A DNA stretch of 64,000 nt from Carboxylicivirga sp. (GTDB lineage Bacteria; Bacteroidota; Bacteroidia; Bacteroidales; Marinilabiliaceae). The notes under the pieces are model-generated. The model had not been told where the DNA came from. It made no database searches and saw only the letters and a program-made list of their open reading frames with translations. Positions 1 to 7,665 of this stretch are shown one piece after another; position 1 is the stretch's first letter, and each line of letters opens with the position of its first letter. Where the stretch lies: NCBI GenBank assembly GCA_025210475.1, contig JAOARW010000029.1, positions 41,872-105,871 on the forward strand, read 5' to 3'. Position numbers and translations under genes: made by a program.

Positions 1-361
1 TCATAAATTTGGTACTTATACCGTTCGGGCTAAGCAGGAGGAAGAGGCAAAGAAATTAATTGAAGATGCTCACATATTGGAAGAAGCCGGTTGTTTTGCC
101 ATTGTGTTGGAGAAAATTCCGGCATCTTTAGCCGGTCAGGTGGCCAAAGAAGTGAAAATTCCGATTATTGGAATTGGAGCCGGTAACCAGGTTGACGGGC
201 AGGTACTGGTATTGCACGATATGCTTGGAATAAATCAGGAGTTCTCACCACGTTTCTTGCGTCGTTACCACAACCTGTTTGCAGAAATAAGCGGTGCTGT
301 TGGTAACTACATTTCGGATGTGAAAAGTGTTGATTTCCCTAATGAGCGTGAGCAATATTGA
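1..361 (+). CDS. panB: 3-methyl-2-oxobutanoate hydroxymethyltransferase, C-terminal part
   Basis: Ketopantoate hydroxymethyltransferase adds a hydroxymethyl group from methylene-tetrahydrofolate to 2-oxoisovalerate, the first committed step of pantothenate (coenzyme A) synthesis in the cytoplasm. The open frame runs in from the left edge (first whole codon at base 2), so only about the last 119 residues are present. They include the segments HKFGTYTVRA, GCFAIVLEKIP, a PIIGIGAGNQVDGQVLV block and the HDMLG motif, all typical of the PanB TIM barrel. The stop is TGA at 359-361. The next pathway enzyme, panE, lies about 32 kb away, so the pathway is not clustered. The start and N-terminus are outside the window. 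Confidence 0.95.
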   Translation, partial: HKFGTYTVRAKQEEEAKKLIEDAHILEEAGCFAIVLEKIPASLAGQVAKEVKIPIIGIGAGNQVDGQVLVLHDMLGINQEFSPRFLRRYHNLFAEISGAVGNYISDVKSVDFPNEREQY

Positions 362-470
362 TAGAAGCAGAAGACACAAGAGAGAAGAGAGAAGAGACTA
401 GAAATTATAGTAGAATAATTAAGCTGTGAATCGCTATTGGCGGGCGGCTAGCAGCCAGAGGCTAAATAAA

Positions 471-1160
471 ATGAAGAAACTGGATATATTATACGAAGAT
501 AACCACATCATTGCGGTTAATAAGTCATCTTCCGATATTGTGCAGGGTGATAAAACCGGTGATGAGACTTTGAGTGATCGTGTTAAAGCGTATATCAAAA
601 AGAAATATGATAAGCCCGGAGATGTGTTCCTGGGCGTGGTTCACCGTTTGGATCGTCCGGTAAGTGGGGTGGTTATTTTTGCCCGCACGAGTAAGGCTTT
701 GAGTCGCTTAAACAAGATGTTTCAGGAGAAGACCATTAAGAAAACCTATTGGGCTTTGGTAGCCGAATTGCCAACCGAAGATAGTGGTCGACTGGTGCAT
801 CATATTCTTAAGAACTCGGAGAAGAATAAGTCATACGCTTTTCCAAAACCTCGTAATGGTTCAAAGGAAGCGATTTTGAATTACCGATTGGTATCGGGGC
901 TAAAGAACTATTATATGCTGGAGGTGGATCTGGAAACAGGTCGTCATCACCAAATTCGTTGTCAATTGGCTAAAATTGGCTGCCCAATCCGTGGTGATTT
1001 AAAATATGGATTCCCTCGCTCAAACAAAGATGGCAGTATCTCTTTGCATGCACGCAAAATTGAGTTTGAACACCCCGTAAAGAAGGAGCCAATTACAATA
1101 ATTGCTCGCACGCCAGAGACAGAAAACTTGTGGAAGGAATTTAGAAATGTGAATGGATAG
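471..1160 (+). CDS. RluA-family pseudouridine synthase
   Basis: RNA pseudouridine synthase, cytoplasmic, isomerising uridine in rRNA or tRNA. The catalytic motif HRLDRPVSG carries the conserved Asp of the RluA family, and GRHHQIRCQLA and the final HARKIEFEHP block also match. I chose the ATG at 471 because MKKLDILYEDNHIIAVNK is the usual family N-terminus. The frame stays open upstream to a GTG at 426, but those 15 residues are not family-like. No S4 domain is visible, so it resembles the short RluA/RluC-like enzymes of about 230 residues; the target position cannot be told. It ends 4 bp before the convergent cytidine deaminase gene. Confidence 0.9.
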   Translation: MKKLDILYEDNHIIAVNKSSSDIVQGDKTGDETLSDRVKAYIKKKYDKPGDVFLGVVHRLDRPVSGVVIFARTSKALSRLNKMFQEKTIKKTYWALVAELPTEDSGRLVHHILKNSEKNKSYAFPKPRNGSKEAILNYRLVSGLKNYYMLEVDLETGRHHQIRCQLAKIGCPIRGDLKYGFPRSNKDGSISLHARKIEFEHPVKKEPITIIARTPETENLWKEFRNVNG

Positions 1161-1164
1161 TTTA

Positions 1165-1659
1165 TTACTCTCCGGATTTTAATAATCCTTCACCAACAAA
1201 ACTTAAAGGCAGCAAATCTTTGCTGCTTTTTACTTTTTGTATAGATGATTGGCCAACCAAAATAATGTCGTAAGCTTTCTTAAAACGGAGCTCTGTTTCC
1301 AGTAAAACCTGACGGCAAGCCCCGCATGGAGCTACGGGATTTTTAATGATGCCGTGCTTATTCATGGCAATGATAGCAATTGAAACAACGGGGGTTTCAG
1401 GGTATTGTGCATTGGCGTAGAAAATGGCTGTACGTTCGGCGCATAAACCGGATGGATAAGCCGCATTTTCCTGATTGCTGCCCGTAATAAGCTCACCATT
1501 TTCCAATAGAACAGCTGCGCCCACATTAAATTCAGAGTAAGGAGCATATGCTTTTTTGCAAGCCTCTTCGGCTGCCTTAATAAGCTCTTGTTCCTTTGCT
1601 GACATTTCTTTAGCCGTTTCAAATATATCGATGGTAGTTGTAAGACTCAGTTGCTTCAT
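1165..1659 (-). CDS. cdd: Cytidine deaminase
   Basis: Zinc-dependent deamination of cytidine and deoxycytidine to uridine and deoxyuridine in pyrimidine salvage. Both zinc-site motifs are present: CAERTAIF (Cys ligand and catalytic Glu) and PCGACRQVL (two Cys ligands). At 164 residues it is the size of a homotetrameric enzyme with an N-terminal extension. The ATG at 1659 is preferred; the frame could begin upstream at 1716 but that would run into the terminator stem of the upstream propeller gene. It converges on the pseudouridine synthase with 4 bp between the stops, so one gene's transcript end lies within the other. Confidence 0.93.
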   Translation of the reverse strand: MKQLSLTTTIDIFETAKEMSAKEQELIKAAEEACKKAYAPYSEFNVGAAVLLENGELITGSNQENAAYPSGLCAERTAIFYANAQYPETPVVSIAIIAMNKHGIIKNPVAPCGACRQVLLETELRFKKAYDIILVGQSSIQKVKSSKDLLPLSFVGEGLLKSGE

Positions 1660-1716
1660 AATTGTAAATTGGGCACACAAGATAGTAATAATGCGGTAAT
1701 CTCTGGATGGTGACAT

Positions 1717-1752
1717 AAAAAAAAGCCCGCCTGCAATACAGTGTCGAGCTTT
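1717..1752 (-). terminator. Rho-independent terminator of the propeller operon
   Basis: On the minus strand an AAAGCTCG arm pairs with CGGGCTTT (one A/C mismatch) and is followed by an unbroken T run (A run 1717-1724 on plus). It sits just downstream of the propeller gene and before cdd. Confidence 0.75.
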
Positions 1753-1794
1753 ATTAATAACGATTTACCCTGAAATATTCAAACTAAATTCTTG

Positions 1795-3093
1795 TTAAGG
1801 ATTGCTTAGTTTAAAGCGTGTTAAGCGTAACGGAATGCCATTCGATTCTTTTAAAATTTGTAATCCATATAAGTAACCATCGTGAAATACCATTTTACCC
1901 GGATTTATTTGTAACTGATAGTCATCGCAAACAAAGCTACTCTGACAAACAAATTCGCCGCCATTTTTGTAAACCCAGACATTGAATTTATTAGCATTTG
2001 TTTGATCAGGAAACTCAAAGAACAACAGGTTGTTATCAGAATCTTGTATTAAAGTAGAGAAGAATGGTTTTTTAATCGTCCGATTAATGTTATTTAAATC
2101 TTTTTCAAGTGCATTGATAAAATAATGATGTACTTTTTTGCTTTCTGTTTCTTCAACATAAGGGAGTTTTGCAAAGCGAAGTGGATCCAAACCCTTTAGT
2201 TTATCAATGGCTTTCTGTTGAATTTTCTTCTGTTCTTCGATGCTAATTTCGTTGCTCAACAGTTTCATTGTCTTTTTGGAACGCAGGTTACCATTTAAAT
2301 CAAATATCTGCAACTCGCCATTGGTTGGGTTGGCTACAATCAGTTCGTTATTGATGCAGGCCAGTTTTGGCTGTGCTTTAATTCCTAAAGCTCTGCTAAA
2401 AGGCATGGTTGAGAAGGAAACGGCACCTTGCTTTTTAAAATTATAGGAATAATGGAACTGTGTACCTGAGTAGCCACCTGTGCCGGGGCCGTCATTCCGG
2501 TTGGTGAAATGTTCCCATATAATCTTTTCTTCGTTGGTTTCATAATCAACAATGGCTACAAAATCTCTGAATTTTTTGGCCCAAATTACCCAACCTACTA
2601 CGGCTATTTTGCCATTGGGTAGGGCCAGCATCTGACGGGTCATGTAATCCAGTTTCAGTGTTTTTTTATAATTGCCCTCAAAGTCGAAGCACAGCATGTT
2701 GCCCATGTTATCCAGGCCAGTATAAAAAGTATTGTCGTTGACAACACCTGCAATGTGATTGGTTTTCTTAAAACGACGACCATTAGTATTGCTTACGCCA
2801 AATTCATTAACGAATTGGCCATCTGGTGAAAATTTACTGTAAAAATTCCGATAAGCATGGTTAACAACTACGGAGCCATCCGGCGTAATGATGAGCGATT
2901 TGCGGTTGCCCATAGGGGTGTTGTAGATGGTGTCGTTATAGGTTTCAAATACAGTATTCCAATCATTGCCCTGGGCATACCCCGCATCAGGTATTAGTTT
3001 TACGGTTCCTGCTTTATATATATCCAATAGCTTTTGTGCATTGCTTCCACTTATAAAGCCCAAGAGGAGTAAACAAATAAATAATTGTCTCAT
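1795..3093 (-). CDS. Secreted 6-bladed beta-propeller-like protein
   Basis: A 432-residue exported protein with a clear signal peptide (about residues 1-19, ending SGSNAQ). The rest is beta-rich with propeller-like recurring segments such as SLIITPDGSVVV, YSKFSPDGQFVNEFG, GNMLCFDFEGNYKKTL, LPNGKIAVVG and LQIFDLNGNLRS, each a short strand-turn-strand with a D/N-G turn. This resembles the NHL / 6-bladed propeller proteins frequent in Bacteroidota; I cannot name a ligand. It starts 35 bp after the anti-sigma gene on the same strand and a terminator follows, so sigma, anti-sigma and propeller are likely one operon. A role as a periplasmic input or output of the sigma system is inference only. Confidence 0.75.
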   Translation of the reverse strand: MRQLFICLLLLGFISGSNAQKLLDIYKAGTVKLIPDAGYAQGNDWNTVFETYNDTIYNTPMGNRKSLIITPDGSVVVNHAYRNFYSKFSPDGQFVNEFGVSNTNGRRFKKTNHIAGVVNDNTFYTGLDNMGNMLCFDFEGNYKKTLKLDYMTRQMLALPNGKIAVVGWVIWAKKFRDFVAIVDYETNEEKIIWEHFTNRNDGPGTGGYSGTQFHYSYNFKKQGAVSFSTMPFSRALGIKAQPKLACINNELIVANPTNGELQIFDLNGNLRSKKTMKLLSNEISIEEQKKIQQKAIDKLKGLDPLRFAKLPYVEETESKKVHHYFINALEKDLNNINRTIKKPFFSTLIQDSDNNLLFFEFPDQTNANKFNVWVYKNGGEFVCQSSFVCDDYQLQINPGKMVFHDGYLYGLQILKESNGIPLRLTRFKLSNP

Positions 3094-3128
3094 AATTATA
3101 GTATTTAAGCTTTAATGTTTTCGATTAA

Positions 3129-3584
3129 TTAAAATAGATTCGAATCGAGGTTGAGAATGTTACCACTCTCATCAATATATTGCATGGTGATTTCCTGATC
3201 GCTGATGGTTTGGTTGGCGTCAATGCTTGATTCCATAGGTTGATAAAAGGAGACGGATGCACTGTTATTGTTTTGATGGATGAAATGAAGCGATATGATA
3301 AATCCAATGACTGAGGCGGCTGATGCCAACCAAACCAAATGTTTACGCCCGTTATTCTGCCGCTCCATGGGTTTTATAAATTCCGGAATCTCAATCGGCT
3401 CATCCTTGTTGGTGATGAGCGTATTAAAGGCCTCTTTTATGTTAGTAGAGCGAGCAGCAATTGTATCGAGTTGCTTTCGGCAGCTAGGGCAAGCTACTAA
3501 ATGTTCTTCGATGCCGACTTGCTCATCGGGCTTGCATTCTCCATCATAAAAGTGCTGCAGTATTTCCTCGCTATAACATTTCAT
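3129..3584 (-). CDS. Anti-sigma factor with zinc-finger (ZAS) domain
   Basis: Predicted membrane-bound anti-sigma factor. Residues 1-45 hold a ZAS motif (LQHFYDGE, then HLVACPSCRKQL with the H-x3-C-x2-C zinc ligands), which in this family clamps the ECF sigma factor. One transmembrane segment lies near residues 83-103 (LVWLASAASVIGFIISLHFI), and a short C-terminal tail of about 50 residues would be periplasmic. Its start overlaps the end of the sigma gene by 14 bp, which indicates translational coupling and a cognate pair. The signal sensed is unknown; the tail is too short for a known sensor domain. Confidence 0.88.
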   Translation of the reverse strand: MKCYSEEILQHFYDGECKPDEQVGIEEHLVACPSCRKQLDTIAARSTNIKEAFNTLITNKDEPIEIPEFIKPMERQNNGRKHLVWLASAASVIGFIISLHFIHQNNNSASVSFYQPMESSIDANQTISDQEITMQYIDESGNILNLDSNLF

Positions 3585-4056
3585 GGTATTCCTCCTTTAA
3601 TTCTTTTTCCAGTTTCTTAAGGGTTCTTGAAAGCGTTTTGCCAATGGAATTAAACGGTATTCCTGTTGCTTCTGCCAATTCCTTATAAGATAATCCTTCG
3701 CTGTATAAAATGGCCAAAAGACGCTCTTTTTCATTCAGCTTATTGAGGGCCCGGATAAGCAGTTTACTGGTTTCTTTTTGTTCGATGTTTTTACTCTCGT
3801 CGGCAGCTCTGTCAATATGCTCAAGATTGCTAAAGCGATTTTGTTGCTTCAAAAAATCAATGCATTTATAATAGGTTGCACGGTATAGCCATCCTCCCGG
3901 ATTTTTAATCAGCTTAAGCTCCTTGCGGCGTTCATAGAGGCTGATAAATACGTCTTGTATGACATCGCCAACTGAATTGGACGCCCCCAGTAGTTTAACG
4001 GCTATTCGGTAGGTTGTACTATAATATTGATGGTATATCTTTTCGAAACTGTCCAA
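3571..4056 (-). CDS. ECF-type RNA polymerase sigma factor
   Basis: A 161-residue alternative sigma factor with only regions 2 and 4. Region 2 is FEKIYHQYYSTTYRIA with GDVIQDVFISLYERR and the -10 reading segment GWLYRATYYKCIDFL. Region 4 near the C-terminus reads AILYSEGLSYKELAEAT with a helix-turn-helix and SIGKTLSRTLKKLEKEL. It directs polymerase to a regulon I cannot define from here. It overlaps and is presumably held by the anti-sigma factor downstream. I found no TAnnTTTG box just upstream, consistent with, but not proof of, autoregulation from an ECF promoter. Confidence 0.92.
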   Translation of the reverse strand: MDSFEKIYHQYYSTTYRIAVKLLGASNSVGDVIQDVFISLYERRKELKLIKNPGGWLYRATYYKCIDFLKQQNRFSNLEHIDRAADESKNIEQKETSKLLIRALNKLNEKERLLAILYSEGLSYKELAEATGIPFNSIGKTLSRTLKKLEKELKEEYHEML

Positions 4057-4200
4057 AAAATCGTGCTTTATTATAAGTCTTTTAAAGGTTGTGTTTTGTG
4101 ACGTATAAATGCACTTTTTTTTAATCTTTTTTTAATCGGAAGAGCGAAAGTCTTAGGTAATAAGGCTTGTGGAGATTAAGAGTAGAAGAAGAAGGGCAAT

Positions 4201-4226
4201 AAAAAAGGAGACCATTTGGCCTCCTT
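4201..4226 (-). terminator. Terminator after rplT
   Basis: On the minus strand AAGGAG...CTCCTT with an inner GGCC / GGTC extension and a following T run of six. It closes the thrS-infC-rpmI-rplT operon. Confidence 0.85.
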
Positions 4227-4252
4227 CTCATATCATAACTTAAAAGAAATTC

Positions 4253-4603
4253 TTAAGCGTTAGTTGCTTTTTTAACAATCGCTTTGAAAGCTTCCGGATG
4301 GTTCATAGCAAGGTCAGCAAGAACTTTACGGTTGATTTCAATGTTTTGTGCGTGTAACATACCCATTAATTTGCTGTATGAAACACCCTCTAAGCGAGCG
4401 GCAGCGTTGATACGCTGAATCCATAATGCACGGAATGTGCTCTTTTTCTTCTTTCTGTCGCGGTATGCGTATGAAAGACCTTTTTCGTATGCGTTTTTAG
4501 CAACTGTCCATACGTTTTTTCTACGTCCAAAGTAACCTTTGGTTTGCTTTAATAGCTTTCTGCGTCGCTCTCTTGACGCTGCATGATTTACTGATCTTGG
4601 CAT
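4253..4603 (-). CDS. rplT: 50S ribosomal protein L20
   Basis: L20 (116 residues, normal length) binds 23S rRNA early in 50S assembly. The N-terminus [20 protein letters not shown] and the basic extended helix with [20 protein letters not shown] are diagnostic, as is [21 protein letters not shown]. It is the last gene of the operon, about 100 bp after rpmI. In other bacteria L20 represses this operon by binding its mRNA. The rpmI-rplT and infC-rpmI spacers are short, so no mimic structure was identified by eye. Confidence 0.98.
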   Translation of the reverse strand: MPRSVNHAASRERRRKLLKQTKGYFGRRKNVWTVAKNAYEKGLSYAYRDRKKKKSTFRALWIQRINAAARLEGVSYSKLMGMLHAQNIEINRKVLADLAMNHPEAFKAIVKKATNA

Positions 4604-4700
4604 TTTAAAATCATTTTCGAATGGTTAGCGCCCCCTTTGGGAATCTTTTCAGCTAATTCACTCTGGTTAAAAATCTTTTCTTTCTCTTTGAAAAATTCTA

Positions 4701-4898
4701 TTACTTCATGTTCAATAATAGCTTGATGTTTGATTCATCAGCTTTGTGAACAGTGCCAGCATAGGTCAAATTTCTCTTCTGCTTCGTAGTCTTCTTTGTT
4801 AAGATGTGACTTTTGAAAGCATGCTTCCTCTTGATTTTACCGCTTCCAGTGATCGTAAAACGCTTTTTAGCACTGGAATTTGTCTTCATTTTTGGCAT
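4701..4898 (-). CDS. rpmI: 50S ribosomal protein L35
   Basis: L35, 65 residues from the ATG at 4898 ([20 protein letters not shown]). The frame is open upstream to 4946, but that would overlap the end of infC and add 16 residues no L35 carries. The lysine-rich body ([20 protein letters not shown]) and short C-terminal helix match the family. It lies between infC and rplT as in nearly all bacteria. Confidence 0.97.
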   Translation of the reverse strand: MPKMKTNSSAKKRFTITGSGKIKRKHAFKSHILTKKTTKQKRNLTYAGTVHKADESNIKLLLNMK

Positions 4899-4929
4899 TA
4901 TTCCTATATATTTAGTTATAAAAAATAAG

Positions 4930-5493
4930 CTACTTTTTCTTAGCACTTACCTTTGGAGCAATAAACATGGTCATGCGCTTACCTTCTAACTTTGGTAATT
5001 GCTCTACCTTGCCAATCTCTTCCAAATCCTGAGCAAAGCGTAAAAGTAAAATCTCACCTTTGTCCTTAAATAAGATCGAACGACCTTTAAAGAATACAAA
5101 AGCTTTTACTTTAGCTCCTTCACCAAGGAATTTCTCGGCATGCTTTAATTTAAACTGATAATCATGATCATCAGTGTTGGGGCCGAAACGAATTTCCTTA
5201 ACAACAACTTTAACAGCTTTGGCTTTTAGCTCCTTTTGCTTGCGTTTTTGTTGATAAAGGAATTTCTGGTAATCCGTTATCTTACAAACTGGCGGATCAG
5301 CGTTTGGCGAAATTTCTACCAAATCCATATCCATTTCATCAGCAATCTTAATGGCCTCCATTGTAGGATATACTCCCGGGTTCTCGATGTTGTCTCCAAC
5401 TAAGCGTACCTGGGGTACCCTAATGTTCCTGTTAATTCTGTGAGCAGGCTCCTGTTTTACCGGACGCACCTGTCTTCTGTTTGGTCTAGCTAT
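4930..5493 (-). CDS. infC: Translation initiation factor IF-3 (AUA start proposed)
   Basis: IF-3 binds the 30S subunit, prevents premature 50S joining and rejects wrong initiator tRNA or start codons. The N-terminal domain ([33 protein letters not shown]) and the C-terminal domain ([31 protein letters not shown]) are complete. The first ordinary start in frame is a GTG at 5469, with no ribosome site before it. Eight codons upstream, ATA at 5493-5491 lies 8 nt after a perfect AGGAGG, giving an N-terminus (M)[12 protein letters not shown] typical of basic IF-3 leaders; the codon before ACA-ATA is a stop (TAA). Non-AUG starts (AUU, AUC, AUA) are a known feature of infC and let IF-3 repress itself. 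Protein 187 residues if ATA is used. Confidence 0.93.
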   Translation of the reverse strand: MARPNRRQVRPVKQEPAHRINRNIRVPQVRLVGDNIENPGVYPTMEAIKIADEMDMDLVEISPNADPPVCKITDYQKFLYQQKRKQKELKAKAVKVVVKEIRFGPNTDDHDYQFKLKHAEKFLGEGAKVKAFVFFKGRSILFKDKGEILLLRFAQDLEEIGKVEQLPKLEGKRMTMFIAPKVSAKKK

Positions 5494-5500
5494 TGTTAAA

Positions 5501-5508
5501 CCCTCCTT
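5501..5508 (-). promoter_or_regulatory. Strong Shine-Dalgarno of infC
   Basis: Minus strand reads AAGGAGGG, fully complementary to the 16S rRNA tail and 8 nt before the ATA codon at 5493. Such a site is rare in this window, where most genes lack one, and it decides the unusual start. Confidence 0.85.
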
Positions 5509-5522
5509 TGATTAATTAATAC

Positions 5523-7469
5523 TTATTTTTCAATCTCAGAAAGCATTTTTTCTACTTCCTGGTTAATAAAATCAACAAAATCTTGCTGCGACATTGCTCC
5601 TTTATCACCTTCTCCCTGCTTACGAACGGCAATTTTGCCTTCCTCAGCTTCCTTTTCTCCCACAATCAGAAGGTATGGAATGCGCTTTAACTCGTTGTCC
5701 CTGATCTTCTTACCTATTTTCTCGTTACGGTCGTCAAGAACGGCACGAATATCGGAATTATTTAGGAAATTTAAAACTTTTTCTGCGTAATCATTATATT
5801 TTTCGCTGATTGGCAAAATTACCACTTGCTCAGGGGTTAACCATAATGGAAATTTACCTGCTGTGTGCTCAATCAGTACCGCTACAAAACGTTCCATACT
5901 ACCAAATGGTGCACGGTGAATCATAACTGGTCGGTGCTTCTGGTTGTCGCTACCGATGTATTCCAATTCAAAACGCTCCGGTAGGTTGTAATCAACCTGA
6001 ATGGTACCCAGCTGCCACTTGCGACCAAGGGCATCTTTTACCATAAAGTCAAGCTTTGGACCGTAGAAAGCTGCCTCGCCATATTCAACGATGGTGTTCA
6101 TGCCTTTCTCTTCGCAAGCTTCGATAATGGCCTGCTCAGCTTTGTTCCAGTTATCTTCTGTACCAATGTATTTTGAGTGATCGTTCTGATCGCGCAAGGA
6201 TACCTGGGTTACATAGTCTTTAAAGTCGAGCGCCTTAAAGATGTATAATATAATGTCGATTACTTTTTTGAACTCGTCTTTCAACTGATCCGGACGACAG
6301 AATAAGTGGGCATCATCCTGAGTAAAACCACGAACCCTTGTCAAACCGTGAAGCTCACCACTTTGCTCGTAACGATAAACGGTACCAAACTCGGCAAAAC
6401 GAATTGGCAGATCTTTATAAGAGCGAGGCTTTGTTTTGTAAATCTCACAGTGGTGAGGGCAGTTCATTGGTTTTAATAAGAACTCTTCACCTTCGGCCGG
6501 TGTATTAATTGGCTGGAACGAATCTTTACCATATTTCGCATAGTGACCCGAAGTAACATATAACTCTTTGTTACCAATGTGAGGCGTAATAACCGGTTCG
6601 TATCCATATTTTACCTGCACACGCTTCAGGAAGTTCTCCAATCGCTCACGCAATTTGGCTCCCTTTGGCAACCACAATGGTAAACCCTGACCAACTTTTT
6701 GAGAGAAAGCAAACAATTCCAGCTCTTTTCCAATCTTACGGTGATCACGCTTTTGGGCTTCTTCCAGCAATACCAGGTATTCCTCAAGTAACTTTGCTTT
6801 AGGGAATGAAATGGCGTAGATACGTGTCAGCTGCTTACGTGTTTCGTCACCTCTCCAATAGGCACCGGCAACACTTAATAACTTAATGGCTTTAATAGGC
6901 GACGTACTTGGCAAGTGCGGCCCGCGACATAAATCGGTGAAGTTACCTTGTTGGTAGAAAGAAATGGTTCCGTCTTCCAACTCGTTAATCAACTCCAGCT
7001 TATATTCATCGTCTTTCTTGGTGAAATAATCCAAAGCTTCAGCTTTAGAAACTTCACTTCGTGTATAGGCATTTTTTTGACTGGCCAGCTCTTTAAATTT
7101 CTTCTCTATCTTAGGAAGATCTGAATCTTTAATCACTTTATCGCCTGTATCGATATCGTAGTAAAAACCATTTTCGATGGTTGGACCGATACCAAACTTG
7201 GTTCCCGGATATAAAGCTTCAATGGCTTCGGCCATTAAGTGAGCTGATGAGTGCCAGAATGCATGTTTTCCTTCCTCATCGTCCCATTTGTGAAGTTTAA
7301 TGCTTGCATCCGTGGTAATAGGGCGCGTTAAATCCATTAAGGTGTCGTTCACCGTAATTGATAAAACTTCTTTAGCCAAACGTGGACTAATACTCTGCGC
7401 AATTTCTAAACCAGTTACGCCTGCTTCAAACTCTCTGACACTTTGGTCTGGAAAGGTAATTTTTATCAT
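5523..7469 (-). CDS. thrS: Threonyl-tRNA synthetase
   Basis: Charges tRNA-Thr with threonine. The 648-residue protein has the complete class II layout: N-terminal TGS domain (about 1-62), editing domain with [17 protein letters not shown] (about 75-90), catalytic core with [29 protein letters not shown] and [16 protein letters not shown] (motifs 1-3), and an anticodon-binding domain from about 545. The ATG at 7469 is well placed: a TATCTTTG -7 box lies at 7507-7500, leaving a leader of only about 25 nt. So no T-box or long regulatory leader precedes it. It heads the operon with infC 29 bp downstream. Confidence 0.98.
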   Translation of the reverse strand: MIKITFPDQSVREFEAGVTGLEIAQSISPRLAKEVLSITVNDTLMDLTRPITTDASIKLHKWDDEEGKHAFWHSSAHLMAEAIEALYPGTKFGIGPTIENGFYYDIDTGDKVIKDSDLPKIEKKFKELASQKNAYTRSEVSKAEALDYFTKKDDEYKLELINELEDGTISFYQQGNFTDLCRGPHLPSTSPIKAIKLLSVAGAYWRGDETRKQLTRIYAISFPKAKLLEEYLVLLEEAQKRDHRKIGKELELFAFSQKVGQGLPLWLPKGAKLRERLENFLKRVQVKYGYEPVITPHIGNKELYVTSGHYAKYGKDSFQPINTPAEGEEFLLKPMNCPHHCEIYKTKPRSYKDLPIRFAEFGTVYRYEQSGELHGLTRVRGFTQDDAHLFCRPDQLKDEFKKVIDIILYIFKALDFKDYVTQVSLRDQNDHSKYIGTEDNWNKAEQAIIEACEEKGMNTIVEYGEAAFYGPKLDFMVKDALGRKWQLGTIQVDYNLPERFELEYIGSDNQKHRPVMIHRAPFGSMERFVAVLIEHTAGKFPLWLTPEQVVILPISEKYNDYAEKVLNFLNNSDIRAVLDDRNEKIGKKIRDNELKRIPYLLIVGEKEAEEGKIAVRKQGEGDKGAMSQQDFVDFINQEVEKMLSEIEK

Positions 7470-7499
7470 GCTTCTATCGCTTAGATTTTAAAAAACATG

Positions 7500-7507
7500 C
7501 AAAGATA
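7500..7507 (-). promoter_or_regulatory. Promoter -7 box of the thrS operon
   Basis: TATCTTTG on the minus strand matches the Bacteroidota TAnnTTTG consensus exactly; the -33 element is weak (TTTC about 20 nt upstream). Expected start of transcription near 7493. Confidence 0.6.
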
Positions 7508-7588
7508 AATAAAACGCCTGAAAGCATTGAAAGGTGAAGCTTTTTTTTAGCAATATTAATGGTAAATTAAAAATGCTGTCAAATCCCA

Positions 7589-7620
7589 TTGTTTTGTACT
7601 TGTGTATTTTATTAGTTTTG
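7589..7620 (+). promoter_or_regulatory. Promoter of the dipeptidyl peptidase gene
   Basis: TAGTTTTG at 7613-7620 matches TAnnTTTG; TTG at 7589-7591 lies 21 nt before it (a second TTTG lies 16 nt before). It is 45 bp ahead of the start codon and divergent from the thrS promoter. Confidence 0.55.
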
Positions 7621-7665
7621 ACTCTAAGATAAATTGAAACAAATTGAAAGATAAATAATTTAAAG

